Assembly: GCA_021156365.1 (NCBI GenBank)
Contig: JAJNDK010000001.1
Coordinates: 310,001-374,000, forward strand
Source: Bacteroidota bacterium
GTDB taxonomy: Bacteria; Bacteroidota; Bacteroidia; B-17B0; Aurantibacillaceae
Direction of reading: 5' to 3'
Length of the DNA: 64,000 nt
The notes beneath the pieces were generated by a model that saw nothing but the letters and a program-made list of their open reading frames with translations, was not told the DNA's origin and ran no database searches. Below, piece after piece: positions 54,373 to 63,144 of the stretch. A program made the position numbers and the translations under genes. Numbering within the stretch: position 1 is the stretch's first letter; each line of letters starts with the position of its first letter.

Positions 54373-55080
54373 ATGCCCAAAGGAACTTTATATCTTCTGC
54401 CTTCCGGTATGGGAAACAATATTGCTTCCCGCATCATACCTGCCTACAATGTAGAGGTGATGGCGCTGCTTAAACATTTTATTGTAGAGGACGGAAAAAC
54501 GGCACGTGCATTTCTGAAAGATACGGTTCCGGGCATCGTTTTGCAGGAGCGGTATTATTATGAACTGAACAACCACACACATCCCAACGAATACCTGGAA
54601 TTGATAAAACCCTTGCTGAATGGTGAAGATGTAGGATTGATGAGCGAGGCGGGTTGTCCGGGTATTGCGGATCCGGGAGCTGAAGTGGTGAAAATAGCCC
54701 ATGCGCAAAATATTAAAGTAGTTCCGCTGGTGGGGCCTTCTTCCATTTTTATGGCATTGATGGCAAGCGGATTCAACGGACAGAGCTTTGCGTTCAACGG
54801 TTACCTGCCAAAAGATAAAACCGAACGCAGCAAAAAAATAAAAGACCTCGAACGCACTGCCAGCACGAAGAACCAATCACAGCTTTTTATCGAAACGCCT
54901 TACCGCAATGAACAATTGTGGCAGGAGCTTCTCCAACACCTCTCCCCTGCTATGAAATTATTAGTGGCTTGTGATATTACCACGGACAGAGAATTCATCC
55001 GCACACAATATGTTTCGGACTGGAAAAAAAGTCCCACGCCGGATCTGAGCAAACGTCCCTGCATTTTTGGGATAGGATAA
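54373..55080 (+). CDS. RsmI-like SAM-dependent methyltransferase
   Basis: A 235-residue protein of the tetrapyrrole-methylase fold, the class to which 16S rRNA 2'-O-methyltransferase RsmI belongs. Blocks: GTLYLLPSGMGN, GEDVGLMSEAGCPGIADPGAEVV, VVPLVGPSSIFMALMASGF and GYLPKDKTERSKKIKDLE. The N-terminus lacks the usual GTPIGN of RsmI (here PSGMGN), and it lacks the C-terminal RsmI helical domain, so it may be a paralogue with a different target. Confidence 0.88.
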   Translation: MPKGTLYLLPSGMGNNIASRIIPAYNVEVMALLKHFIVEDGKTARAFLKDTVPGIVLQERYYYELNNHTHPNEYLELIKPLLNGEDVGLMSEAGCPGIADPGAEVVKIAHAQNIKVVPLVGPSSIFMALMASGFNGQSFAFNGYLPKDKTERSKKIKDLERTASTKNQSQLFIETPYRNEQLWQELLQHLSPAMKLLVACDITTDREFIRTQYVSDWKKSPTPDLSKRPCIFGIG

Positions 55081-55134
55081 AGCAGTACGACTTGAACAGT
55101 CTGCTTCTGCTATGTTCCAGCCTTTTCTAATAAA

Positions 55135-55175
55135 AGAGAAATCCCTTCCGGCCTCAACCAAAAGGGATCTTCTCT
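55135..55175. terminator. Bidirectional hairpin between convergent genes
   Basis: Arms AGAGAAATCCCTT and AAGGGATCTTCTCT (one bulged C), 14-base loop. It lies between the RsmI-like (+) and metallopeptidase-like (-) stops; on the minus strand TTTTATT follows. Confidence 0.7.
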
Positions 55176-55221
55176 CTCTGAATTAGAACAATTGTAACCT
55201 AAACTGCTCCAATATTTATAA

Positions 55222-56016
55222 TCACTTCTTTTCCTGCATGTATTTTTTCCAGCCGGCTATCAAAGCGGCTTCATCTGTTCTCAGTGTATTCAGGATATCC
55301 GTCTTTTTATTGTAAAGCAGCATCTCCAACACTTTCTTTCTGCCGTATTTGTGATCAATGTACATCACCATTGAGCCTGCCAGGCCATATTTCAGCTTAC
55401 CGGTCCAGAACTCACTGAGCGAGGCCGGAACCTGGTTGAACCAGATCGCATTCCTTACCTGGCGTATCCTGGCCGTATCGCATTGCCCGGAAGCATAGGT
55501 AGCAAAGCCTTCCACAAACCAATCGATCGTATCCGCCACACTGAAATCAGGGCTTTCGTTCAATTGTCCGTGATATACATGGAACAGCTCATGTGTGATT
55601 AGTTGCTGTGTTTTTTCTGCGTTACTGTAGCTATGCTCACAGGCTTCGGCACTCCATTTCAACGGTGAGAGCAGATCCAGCTTCGTTGCCACACCGCTCG
55701 CCACCATCCAGCATTCCGATTTGAAACCGGGCATGTTCCAGTCACTGCTCCATTGTTTATCCATAGAGCCGCGGTCCGGATGCACATAAACGGAAAACAC
55801 ACCTGTATACTTCTTCCCGGTGAAGCTTTCCACATCTTCGATCCCCCGATCCAGGAAAGACACATATTCTTCTTTCGTTTTTTTATCTCCTTCCTTATAG
55901 TGCAGTTTGTATTTAGCGTGCGGTTCGCCTATCCAGGCATCTTCCCCCCGGCTCACCCAGCCAATGGACGCAAGCAATACAAGACAGCCACCTATAATAA
56001 CGATCCTGATCTTCAT
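55222..56016 (-). CDS. Gluzincin-type metallopeptidase-like exported protein
   Basis: A 264-residue protein with an N-terminal hydrophobic segment (MKIRIVIIGGCLVLLASIGW), a signal or anchor. Zinc motif HELFHVYHG (HExxH) followed by WFVEGFATYASG, where Glu fits the third ligand, giving the HExxH...E (gluzincin, peptidase MA-like) layout. No exact family name is certain. An upstream ATG at 56034 would add six residues (MFEPGK). It follows the serine hydrolase gene after about 50 bp and may share its transcript. Confidence 0.8.
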   Translation of the reverse strand: MKIRIVIIGGCLVLLASIGWVSRGEDAWIGEPHAKYKLHYKEGDKKTKEEYVSFLDRGIEDVESFTGKKYTGVFSVYVHPDRGSMDKQWSSDWNMPGFKSECWMVASGVATKLDLLSPLKWSAEACEHSYSNAEKTQQLITHELFHVYHGQLNESPDFSVADTIDWFVEGFATYASGQCDTARIRQVRNAIWFNQVPASLSEFWTGKLKYGLAGSMVMYIDHKYGRKKVLEMLLYNKKTDILNTLRTDEAALIAGWKKYMQEKK

Positions 56017-56066
56017 TTTTCCCGGTTCAAACATAAGACGAACGTATTTGACGTTTAGTTACACGA

Positions 56067-57413
56067 TCACTTGATTTTTTTTGCAGGCATGTTCTGTCCA
56101 CCCTGGTGTAATATCAGTCCGGAGATCTCCCCTTTATCATTCTTTTCGAAGTCCAGCTGAGCGTTCACCACTTTATAGAAATACTTGTAATCCGCTTCAG
56201 GAAAGATCTCTATTTTCTCCTGCTTAGTGGCCTGCGAATAAAGTTTGCCAGCTTCCAGCGTGATAGTGATCGTAAAATCCGGCTCCATTTCGTACTCGCC
56301 GCAGAGCTTTTTGTAAATACTTTCATCTACTTTCACCACTTTACGCTCTACAGGTAGGTCGTAAGGCAAACCAAACATGACCGAGAAAGCCAGGCGGTGT
56401 GCCGGAAGGAAATTCTGGTTATCGATGTTCTTCAGGATAATGACAGTAAGACTGTCGTCGGTAAACCTGTTCATAGTAGTGGAAAAGCCTTCTATTCCTC
56501 CGTTGTGCGAGATCCATTTATGGCCTTTGAAAGTGCTGATCTTCCAGCCGTATCCATAATTTTCTTTATCAGCTGTAAAGATCTTTTGCAATGTTTCCTT
56601 TTTCACCAGCTTTTCAGTATACAAAGACTGATCCCAGATAAGCATATCTTCAACCGTAGAATACAAAGCGCCCGCTCCCGACGGAATGCTCATATCTGTG
56701 AACGGAGCGATCACCATTTTATCATTCTCTTCGGTATACCCCACAGCCATGCCCGGAACTTCTTTGTTTCCCTCGCACACGCCGGAGTTCTTCATACCTA
56801 ATGGTTTGAAAACGGATTTGTTTATAAATGCTGCGTACTTCATGCCCGAAGCTTTTTCAATAATATACGACAGGAGAATGTATCCCGAATTACTGTAATT
56901 GAATTTTGTACCGGGATCAAACTCCAGCGGTTTATACTTCGAGTACCCGATCAGCATATCCAGTGTATGAGGCAGTGTGCGGATCGAATCATACACAGGC
57001 AAAGAAGTAAAGCTTGGAATACCCGAGGTATGCGTAAGCAAGTGATGCACCATGATCTTATCACCGTTCGGGTAATCGGGAATGTACTTACTGAGCTTAT
57101 CGTCCGTACTGAGCTTGCCCTGTTCCTGCAGGATCATTATTCCCATAGCTGTAAATTGTTTAGAAACGGAAGCCAGCTTAAAACGGGTCAGCCCGGTGTT
57201 CCCGGTCTTTTTTGTGTTATCGGCCATGCCATATCCTTTGCTGAGCAGTATCTTTCCGTTCTTAGCTACGAGTACCGATCCGGTCATCATGTTCTTGTTG
57301 CCGTATATGGTAAAGATGGAGTCCAGCGTCTGTGCCCGTTTCTGATAATCCTGGGCCAGCAGGCCGGATACAGACATGAGAAGGGATGCAAAAAACAGTA
57401 GTGTCTTTTTCAT
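56067..57413 (-). CDS. Serine hydrolase, beta-lactamase/penicillin-binding-protein-like (class C fold)
   Basis: A 448-residue exported protein with signal peptide MKKTLLFFASLLMSVSGLLA. Catalytic residues S82-x-x-K85 (ASVSKQFT), the YxN motif (FNYSNSGY) and a HNGG motif near the KTG position. A C-terminal ~100-residue beta domain follows (GEYEMEPDFTITITLE). This family contains esterases and D-aminopeptidases as well as true beta-lactamases, so resistance should not be assumed. Confidence 0.92.
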   Translation of the reverse strand: MKKTLLFFASLLMSVSGLLAQDYQKRAQTLDSIFTIYGNKNMMTGSVLVAKNGKILLSKGYGMADNTKKTGNTGLTRFKLASVSKQFTAMGIMILQEQGKLSTDDKLSKYIPDYPNGDKIMVHHLLTHTSGIPSFTSLPVYDSIRTLPHTLDMLIGYSKYKPLEFDPGTKFNYSNSGYILLSYIIEKASGMKYAAFINKSVFKPLGMKNSGVCEGNKEVPGMAVGYTEENDKMVIAPFTDMSIPSGAGALYSTVEDMLIWDQSLYTEKLVKKETLQKIFTADKENYGYGWKISTFKGHKWISHNGGIEGFSTTMNRFTDDSLTVIILKNIDNQNFLPAHRLAFSVMFGLPYDLPVERKVVKVDESIYKKLCGEYEMEPDFTITITLEAGKLYSQATKQEKIEIFPEADYKYFYKVVNAQLDFEKNDKGEISGLILHQGGQNMPAKKIK

Positions 57414-57440
57414 GTGTTTTAATTTTAAGATGTTAGTATT

Positions 57441-57477
57441 GAAAAACCTTCAGAGCTCCGAAAAACCCTGAAGGTTT
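57441..57477 (-). terminator. Terminator of the padR-pspC operon
   Basis: Ten-bp arms AAACCTTCAG (57444-57453) and CTGAAGGTTT (57468-57477); on the minus strand the stem ends in TTTTT. It lies between pspC and the serine hydrolase gene. Confidence 0.75.
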
Positions 57478-57486
57478 CATCCTGAT

Positions 57487-59283
57487 TTAGTTCTTCTCTT
57501 TTTTATCCTTGGTCTCTATCTGGATGCCGTTCTTATCAATGCTGATCCGTGTATCTTTTGATTTTACATTGATCCCTTTTTCATCCACTACTACCTTTGC
57601 ATCCTTGTCGTTTATATTTATGCCGTGAGGCGCAACAGGAGGTATAGGTGGCACACCAATATTTACATCGATATCAAAGTCTTCGTTTATATCCAGGTCT
57701 TCGCAATCGATACACTGCAATCCTTTGGCCGTCATTTTCCAGCGACGGTCCACCATATCCCCATCCCAGGTGTTGGTCACATTGTCCACATCATGCAGGA
57801 AGCTGTACAGGGATTTATCCAGCTTTATTACTTTTCCTTTCGGTACTTTGATCTGCACCAATACATCCTGTGCACGCAGCTTCTCCCCTTTTTCGATCTT
57901 AAACAAAGGTTCGATCGTGATCAGGGAATCTTTCTGGGAAATAGAGTAGCTGATCTTTCTCGCTCTTTCGAGGGCAGCTCTTTTGTCAAGACCATTGGCT
58001 GTTTTGATAATGTTGATCTCGAAACTATCCGTTTCCGACTCCACTACATTTACCTGTGCAGCGCCGTATACCTGCTTCTCGCCGTTTATTTCCAACATTT
58101 CATAGGTGCTGTTGCGGAAACCTCCTACACGGATCTTGCCCATGTGTTTCACTTCTTCGTAGGAAGAGAATTGTTCCAGCATTTTATTGCTCAGGTCTGC
58201 AGTAATATAAAGCGTGTCCTGTTTTGCATTTTTCATTACAAACGGCGTCTTGATCCTGCCTTCTTCCTTAAATTCTTTTCCGGCATTGATACCTGTTACC
58301 ACCAGCATGATCAAACCTATGGTCCAGAGAGCACCGCTTCCGATATTCAGCCATTTGTTGTGGAACTTGATATTGAACAGCATTTTAACTCCTTTGTACA
58401 GGAACATGACTGCCGGCACACCCAATAAAAGTATAAGGCCGATGAAGGTGTAGAATTTATTTGCCCCGAGGAAATCATCGATATACAATTGGGCATTGGT
58501 TCCGTCGATCGTGGCTTTGTTCAGGAAGATGGCGATAACACCGATCATCAGGGCAACACCTACTCCAACCAGGAAAATACCTACCAGCTTCACCAGCACT
58601 TTGAGAACGATACTGAAGAACTGCCTGAAAAAATCACCTACCCGTTCACCGGACCTGTTTCCCTTTCCGAACTTTTCCATACGTGATTTCAGCTGCTCCG
58701 CTTCTTCTTTTACCGTTTTACTGATATTGTTGATATCGATCGATTCTCCGCGCATCTCCAGTTTTTCGGCAGTGGTCTTTGCTTCCGGGATTATCACCCA
58801 CAGGATAATGTAAATGGTGATCAGTACTCCGAAGGTTGTAAAGGCAAGGATGGCAAGGATCACACGCACAATGGTCGGATCTATATCAAAATAGTTGCTG
58901 ATACCCGAGCACACACCACCGATCATTTTGTCGTCCGGATCGCGGTAAAAACGTTTTTTACGGTTCGGATTGATCGTAGTGGATTCCTGGTCACGGCCTG
59001 AGTTGTTCGACTGTGCCTCATCGCCTGCAAAATCTTCCGGCTTACCCATGATATTCATCACGCGGTCCACATCGCTCATCAACACTACCTGTTTGAAATC
59101 GCTTACTTTCTCTTTTAAAAGCTCTGCAATACGCGCTTCGATATCGGACATGATCTCTTCTTTGTCCTGCGCGTTCACAAAATATCCGCGAATAGTAGAT
59201 AGATATTTACTCAATGTTTCAAAAGCATCTTCTTCTATATGAAAGATGATGCCGCTTATATTTATGGTTACTGTCTTGTTCAT
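57487..59283 (-). CDS. PspC domain-containing membrane protein
   Basis: A 598-residue inner-membrane protein. Residues 1-95 form a leader domain found in Bacteroidota PspC proteins (MNKTVTINISGIIFHIEEDAF). The PspC domain lies at ~108-170 (RFYRDPDDKMIGGVCSGISNYFDIDPTIVRVI) with one helix. About four more helices lie at 225-345, then a large beta-rich extracytoplasmic domain (~370-598) with IDCEDLDINEDF and a Lys-rich end. PspC relates to envelope stress sensing. It is the last gene of an operon with padR and the TonB-like gene. Confidence 0.92.
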   Translation of the reverse strand: MNKTVTINISGIIFHIEEDAFETLSKYLSTIRGYFVNAQDKEEIMSDIEARIAELLKEKVSDFKQVVLMSDVDRVMNIMGKPEDFAGDEAQSNNSGRDQESTTINPNRKKRFYRDPDDKMIGGVCSGISNYFDIDPTIVRVILAILAFTTFGVLITIYIILWVIIPEAKTTAEKLEMRGESIDINNISKTVKEEAEQLKSRMEKFGKGNRSGERVGDFFRQFFSIVLKVLVKLVGIFLVGVGVALMIGVIAIFLNKATIDGTNAQLYIDDFLGANKFYTFIGLILLLGVPAVMFLYKGVKMLFNIKFHNKWLNIGSGALWTIGLIMLVVTGINAGKEFKEEGRIKTPFVMKNAKQDTLYITADLSNKMLEQFSSYEEVKHMGKIRVGGFRNSTYEMLEINGEKQVYGAAQVNVVESETDSFEINIIKTANGLDKRAALERARKISYSISQKDSLITIEPLFKIEKGEKLRAQDVLVQIKVPKGKVIKLDKSLYSFLHDVDNVTNTWDGDMVDRRWKMTAKGLQCIDCEDLDINEDFDIDVNIGVPPIPPVAPHGININDKDAKVVVDEKGINVKSKDTRISIDKNGIQIETKDKKEKN

Positions 59284-59323
59284 TTTTAATATTTTTATTT
59301 GATTATTTAGCCTCCTGTTTTTG

Positions 59324-59653
59324 TTACTGAATCGTTTTGTTTACAGCGTCTACCAATTCAAACCAGCTTAGCTGCAGGTCCTTGTAGAATTGCTGGCCCA
59401 CTTCTGTGAGCCGGTAATATTTCCGTGGCGGCCCCGAGTTGGATTCTTCCCAGCGATAAGCTAATAAGCCCGTATTTTTTAGTCTTGTGAGAAGCGGGTA
59501 TAATGTACCCTCCACGATCACCAGCTTGGTATCCTTCAGCTTTTCGATTATTTCTGTAGGATAGGCATCGCCTTTGGATAAGATGGAGAGAATACAAAGC
59601 TCCAGCACTCCTTTCCGCATTTGCGCTTTCGTATTTTCTGTGTTTGTTGACAT
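59324..59653 (-). CDS. PadR family transcriptional regulator
   Basis: A 109-residue winged-helix repressor: LELCILSILSKGDAYPTEIIEKLKD, LVIVEGTLYPLLTRLKNTGLL (recognition helix with G-T-L-Y-P-L-L) and SGPPRKYYRLTEVGQQFY (wing). It should repress its own operon (TonB-like protein, padR, pspC), for which a 12+12 palindrome upstream (60108-60136) is the likely operator. Two bases separate it from the preceding gene, and 40 bp from pspC. Confidence 0.94.
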   Translation of the reverse strand: MSTNTENTKAQMRKGVLELCILSILSKGDAYPTEIIEKLKDTKLVIVEGTLYPLLTRLKNTGLLAYRWEESNSGPPRKYYRLTEVGQQFYKDLQLSWFELVDAVNKTIQ

Positions 59654-59655
59654 AT

Positions 59656-60042
59656 TTAAAGAGTTTTAAAATTTATGACTATCGTGTAAGCAGTGTTGGC
59701 CTGTGTGTCTACCAATTTGAATTTTCTGAATTGTTCTTCCACTGCTTTTTTCAATTCGGCGTTCGGTGTTTTCGCCAGGCAGTAGTTTACATGACCGCTT
59801 TCATCCGTTGTGAAAACGATATTCACTTTTTCGTTTTGTCCCATTGGCTGGGATAGTTTCGGGAATTGGATGTTTTCTCTGATGATTTGCTCCGGTTTCA
59901 GGCTGGACCCGTTTCCGTCGCCGGCCTGCAGATTGTACGAGCCGAGGGTAAGTGCAAAAATGCCGAGCACTTTGGCAAATGACCCCGAAGATGGAATGAT
60001 CTTTTGTATCATTGTGTTTGTTTTTAAATTTATTCGTTTCAT
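59656..60042 (-). CDS. TonB C-terminal-like exported protein
   Basis: A 128-residue protein; the ATG at 60012 (MIQKIIPSSGSFAK, then a hydrophobic stretch VLGIFALTLGSYNLQA) gives a better signal peptide than the ATG at 60042, and would shorten it by ten residues. The rest (IIRENIQFPKLSQPMGQNEKVNIVFTTDESG, then AEEQFRKF-type helix and AYTIVINFKTL) resembles the TonB C-terminal fold but lacks the Pro-rich linker and anchoring helix, so it is not a working TonB. First gene of the PadR operon. Confidence 0.72.
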   Translation of the reverse strand: MKRINLKTNTMIQKIIPSSGSFAKVLGIFALTLGSYNLQAGDGNGSSLKPEQIIRENIQFPKLSQPMGQNEKVNIVFTTDESGHVNYCLAKTPNAELKKAVEEQFRKFKLVDTQANTAYTIVINFKTL

Positions 60043-60090
60043 TGTAGTATTATTTATTTAGTTCTATGTAATATCTCCTATTATGCACTG

Positions 60091-60098
60091 CAAAGATA
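60091..60098 (-). promoter_or_regulatory. -7 promoter element of the PadR operon
   Basis: Minus strand TATCTTTG, exact TAnnTTTG. The -33 region falls inside the PadR palindrome loop (CTTG on the minus strand at 60120-60123, 21-bp spacer). Confidence 0.7.
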
Positions 60099-60107
60099 AG
60101 TTCATTT

Positions 60108-60136
60108 TTTAGTACTATGCAAGACATAGTACTAAA
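60108..60136. promoter_or_regulatory. Probable PadR operator
   Basis: Perfect 12-bp arms TTTAGTACTATG (60108-60119) and CATAGTACTAAA (60125-60136) around CAAGA. Known PadR operators contain an ATG(T)-N-(A)CAT dyad with TACTATG/CATAGTA arms. The site covers the -33 box of the PadR operon, which fits autorepression. Confidence 0.82.
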
Positions 60137-60234
60137 TATTATTTCAACTAATTGATTTACAATACAATTAATTTTCATGTTAATAACAATTTATATCCGA
60201 AAGTCGGCACTAACTACCATCCAAAGAGAACAAT

Positions 60235-60242
60235 TATCTTTG
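60235..60242 (+). promoter_or_regulatory. -7 promoter element of terC
   Basis: TATCTTTG, exact TAnnTTTG, 17 bp before the ATG at 60260; no clear -33 box. Confidence 0.55.
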
Positions 60243-60259
60243 CGGGCTAATCTTTACTT

Positions 60260-61138
60260 ATGGATCTTGGTTCCCAATTTCACGAATTATTAACCGCAAA
60301 CGGCTTCATTCAGCTTTTAGTCCTTACCCTCTTAGAAATCGTTTTAGGTATCGACAATCTTATTTTTATTTCGATCACTGCGGCCAAGATCCTCGACAAA
60401 CGCAAAAGAAACAATGCCCGTATCATAGGTTTGGCGCTGGCATTGGTCATCCGGGCAGGAATGCTGTTCTCGATCTCCTGGCTGGCAAGTGCACAAACAC
60501 CGCTGTTCCATCTCGGTTCGCTGGGTATTTCGGTGGGTAACCTCGTGATGCTTGGGGGTGGCGCCTTCCTCCTTTGGAAAACCATGGTAGAGATCAAAGA
60601 AAAGATCTATCACGAGGAAGACGACAAACTGGAGGAGAAAGACAGCATCAGTATGAAGTCTGCGATCATCCAGATCATCATAATCGACTTTGTATTCTCT
60701 TTCGACTCTATACTGGCAGCTATTAAAGTAGCGCAGAAAACCGTAAAAGAAGTAATAGACTGTCCCTGCGAAGTGGCACAGGAGATCGCACACCCGGCAG
60801 CAGAACATGGTTCCAATGTGGTGATCATGGTTTTTGGTGTGCTATTCTCTATGATCATTATGCTGGCTTTTTCCGAAAGAGTTACCAAATTCATCAATGC
60901 CTACCCGAGCATCAAAATGCTGGCGCTCGCATTCCTGCTGGTAATTGGAACTTCACTCGTACTGGATTGTTTTCATATTGAGATCCCGAAACCGTATTTG
61001 TATGCGGCGCTTGGATTTGCTATCCTTGTAGAATGCCTGAACATATTCGAGAAAAGGATACGACGTATCCGTCATAACCTTCAGCAGCAGGACGAAAGAG
61101 AGCGCAAACAAAGGGAACGCGATAAAGATAAGGACTAA
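60260..61138 (+). CDS. TerC family integral membrane protein
   Basis: A 292-residue protein with about seven helices and the TerC signature acids in helices: LEIVLGIDNLIFISI near residue 28 and IIIDFVFSFDSILAAI near 142, then LAFLLVIGTSLVLDCF. It ends in a charged tail of Arg/Glu/Lys/Asp (ERKQRERDKDKD). TerC-type proteins are linked to manganese export and metallation of exoenzymes in other bacteria, or to tellurite resistance. It is followed after 36 bp by the Hbd gene on the same strand. Confidence 0.95.
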   Translation: MDLGSQFHELLTANGFIQLLVLTLLEIVLGIDNLIFISITAAKILDKRKRNNARIIGLALALVIRAGMLFSISWLASAQTPLFHLGSLGISVGNLVMLGGGAFLLWKTMVEIKEKIYHEEDDKLEEKDSISMKSAIIQIIIIDFVFSFDSILAAIKVAQKTVKEVIDCPCEVAQEIAHPAAEHGSNVVIMVFGVLFSMIIMLAFSERVTKFINAYPSIKMLALAFLLVIGTSLVLDCFHIEIPKPYLYAALGFAILVECLNIFEKRIRRIRHNLQQQDERERKQRERDKDKD

Positions 61139-61174
61139 AACAACAATTAATTTAAACCGTTAATATACTTCATC

Positions 61175-62077
61175 ATGAAAAATGTAACAGTAATAGGCTC
61201 CGGTACCATGGGAAATGGTATTGCCCACGTATTTGCACAAAATAACCATTCGGTAGCGCTGGTAGATATTTCACAACCTGCACTGGATAAAGCCCTTGCA
61301 ACCATTGCCAAAAACCTGGACCGTCAGGTTGCCAAAGGATCGATCACGGAAGCCGACAAGACTTCTACGCTGAACAATATCAAAACATTTACAAAGATCG
61401 AAGAAGGCGTGGCAAACGCAGACCTCGTGGTAGAAGCCGCTACGGAGAATGTAGAGATCAAATTAAAGATCTTTAAACAGCTGGATGAAATTTGCCCTGC
61501 AAAAACCATTCTTGCTTCCAACACTTCTTCTATTTCCATCACAAAGATCGCTTCTGTTACCAAACGTGCCGACAAAGTGATCGGGATGCACTTCATGAAC
61601 CCGGTTCCGGTGATGAAGCTGGTGGAAGTGATCCGTGGTTATTCCACAAGTGATGAAGTAACCGGCAGCATTATGAAAATGTCTTCCGCCCTGGGCAAAG
61701 TACCGGTGGAAGTAAATGATTACCCTGGCTTTGTAGCCAACAAAATATTGATGCCGATGATCAACGAAGCCATCATTACTTTGTATGAAGGAGTGGCAGG
61801 CGTGAACGAGATCGACACCGTAATGAAATTAGGTATGGCACATCCGATGGGACCCTTGCAGTTAGCTGATTTCATCGGACTGGATGTGTGCCTGAACATT
61901 ATGCGCGTATTGCAGGATGGGTTCGGTAACCCGAAATATGCACCTTGTCCGCTACTCGTGAATATGGTAACCGCAGGCCATTTAGGCATGAAATCAGGAA
62001 AAGGATTTTACGAGTATACTGCAGGTAGCAAGGATCTTGTGCTGGCAGAGCGGTTCCGTAAAAAGGAAATGGCTTAA
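61175..62077 (+). CDS. 3-hydroxybutyryl-CoA dehydrogenase
   Basis: A 300-residue soluble enzyme that interconverts acetoacetyl-CoA and 3-hydroxybutyryl-CoA with NAD(P). Rossmann motif IGSGTMGNGIAHVFAQ at the N-terminus, LASNTSSISITKIA, catalytic His in IGMHFMNPVPVMKLVE, Asn/Glu region GFVANKILMPMINEAI, and AHPMGPLQLADFIGLD. Length is that of the single-domain Hbd/FadB2 class. Probably co-transcribed with terC; a terminator follows. Confidence 0.94.
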   Translation: MKNVTVIGSGTMGNGIAHVFAQNNHSVALVDISQPALDKALATIAKNLDRQVAKGSITEADKTSTLNNIKTFTKIEEGVANADLVVEAATENVEIKLKIFKQLDEICPAKTILASNTSSISITKIASVTKRADKVIGMHFMNPVPVMKLVEVIRGYSTSDEVTGSIMKMSSALGKVPVEVNDYPGFVANKILMPMINEAIITLYEGVAGVNEIDTVMKLGMAHPMGPLQLADFIGLDVCLNIMRVLQDGFGNPKYAPCPLLVNMVTAGHLGMKSGKGFYEYTAGSKDLVLAERFRKKEMA

Positions 62078-62381
62078 GTATTTAGCTGACCAGACGTGGA
62101 TTTCGCAGATACTTTGCTTTAATTCAAATTGTCTCAGATTTTTAGCCGCCGTTGGTGTTTTCACCAGCGGCTTTTTTTTATGTTGTTTTTGTTGCAGAAT
62201 CCTGGAGTGTATTGTTGAAAGTTTGTTTTTATCAACTGATGGGAAATTGGTATATTTGAGTGTGTATTTGACTCTAACGTAATCAGATATCTCGCCGAAA
62301 TTTTAGTGTATAAGTCTGAACGTCAGAAGTACAAACAAGCAGGCAATATGTAAAAACATCCACATTAGATCCATATGAAAA
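62078..62381. other. 304-bp intergenic region
   Basis: Holds a terminator (62144-62180) after the Hbd gene, then AT-rich DNA without a clear promoter or gene. Confidence 0.75.
62144..62180 (+). terminator. Terminator of the terC-hbd transcript
   Basis: Arms AGCCGC...TGGTG (62144-62157, with a three-base bulge) and CACCAGCGGCT (62162-62172), followed by eight T. Confidence 0.85.
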
Positions 62382-63008
62382 ATGAAAGTACTTTTATTTG
62401 GCGCCACCGGCCCTACAGGTAAGCTTATATTAGACAACTTACTCCAGGAAAATCACGAAGTAACCTGTTTTGTTCGTAACCCGGACAAATTAACAATGAA
62501 GCACCAATTATTGACAATTGTAAAGGGTTCCATCCTGGACCAGGCTGCCATTGAGCCCGCTCTTAAAAACCAGGACATTGTTGTTTCTGCACTGGGCAAA
62601 AAACCAACAATAACTGACACTTCCATGTCGGGCGCAACTGAAAAAATAGTCCGCGCAATGGAAAAGACGGGAACGAAACGAATCATTCTGATCTCTACAC
62701 TCGGAATAAAAGAAACAAAAGGGATGATGGGTTTATTTTTCACATATGCATTGCAATCGGTCTTGTTAAAAAACAACTTTGCTGAAAAAGCAAGGCAGGA
62801 AGATATTTTAGCCAAAAGTACTATCGACTGGATGGCAGTCAGACCCTCCGTTTTAACGAATGGTACCAAAACAGGAAACTATAAAACAGGATTTCAGCCC
62901 GGTGAAAAAATTAACCCTAAACTATCACGTGCTGACCTTGCTGACTTTATTGTGAAAAACATTACGACGACAAAATATAGCAGGACAGCTGTCAACATTT
63001 CATATTAG
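62382..63008 (+). CDS. NAD(P)-binding oxidoreductase, NmrA/SDR-like
   Basis: A 208-residue protein: MKVLLFGATGPTGKLILDNLL (GxxGxxG nucleotide motif), CFVRNPDKL, VVSALGKKP, IILISTLGI and a C-terminal WMAVRPSVLTNG, the atypical-SDR / biliverdin-reductase-B-like class. Tyr/Lys catalytic pair is not obvious, so the reaction is unknown. The sequence from about 62200 on is more AT-rich and less GC-biased in codon third positions than the genes before it, which may reflect transfer. Confidence 0.88.
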   Translation: MKVLLFGATGPTGKLILDNLLQENHEVTCFVRNPDKLTMKHQLLTIVKGSILDQAAIEPALKNQDIVVSALGKKPTITDTSMSGATEKIVRAMEKTGTKRIILISTLGIKETKGMMGLFFTYALQSVLLKNNFAEKARQEDILAKSTIDWMAVRPSVLTNGTKTGNYKTGFQPGEKINPKLSRADLADFIVKNITTTKYSRTAVNISY

Positions 63009-63144
63009 CAGGAGACTACGTTGTGCGGAATTCTACTGTTCCAACTATTACTGCAAACATTCAACAAATGAGCTACATATTAGCAAGTTTCGGATTTTAT
63101 AACAACAATCTTCTTTCGACCTTAGCAGTATAAAATTTGGCATC

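Noticed and set aside
56067-57413. Antibiotic-resistance beta-lactamase
   Set aside because: Only the general serine-hydrolase motifs are seen; the family is mostly esterases and peptidases, with no resistance context.
57625-58428. 267-residue + strand frame inside pspC
   Set aside because: Antisense shadow; no start context or homology.
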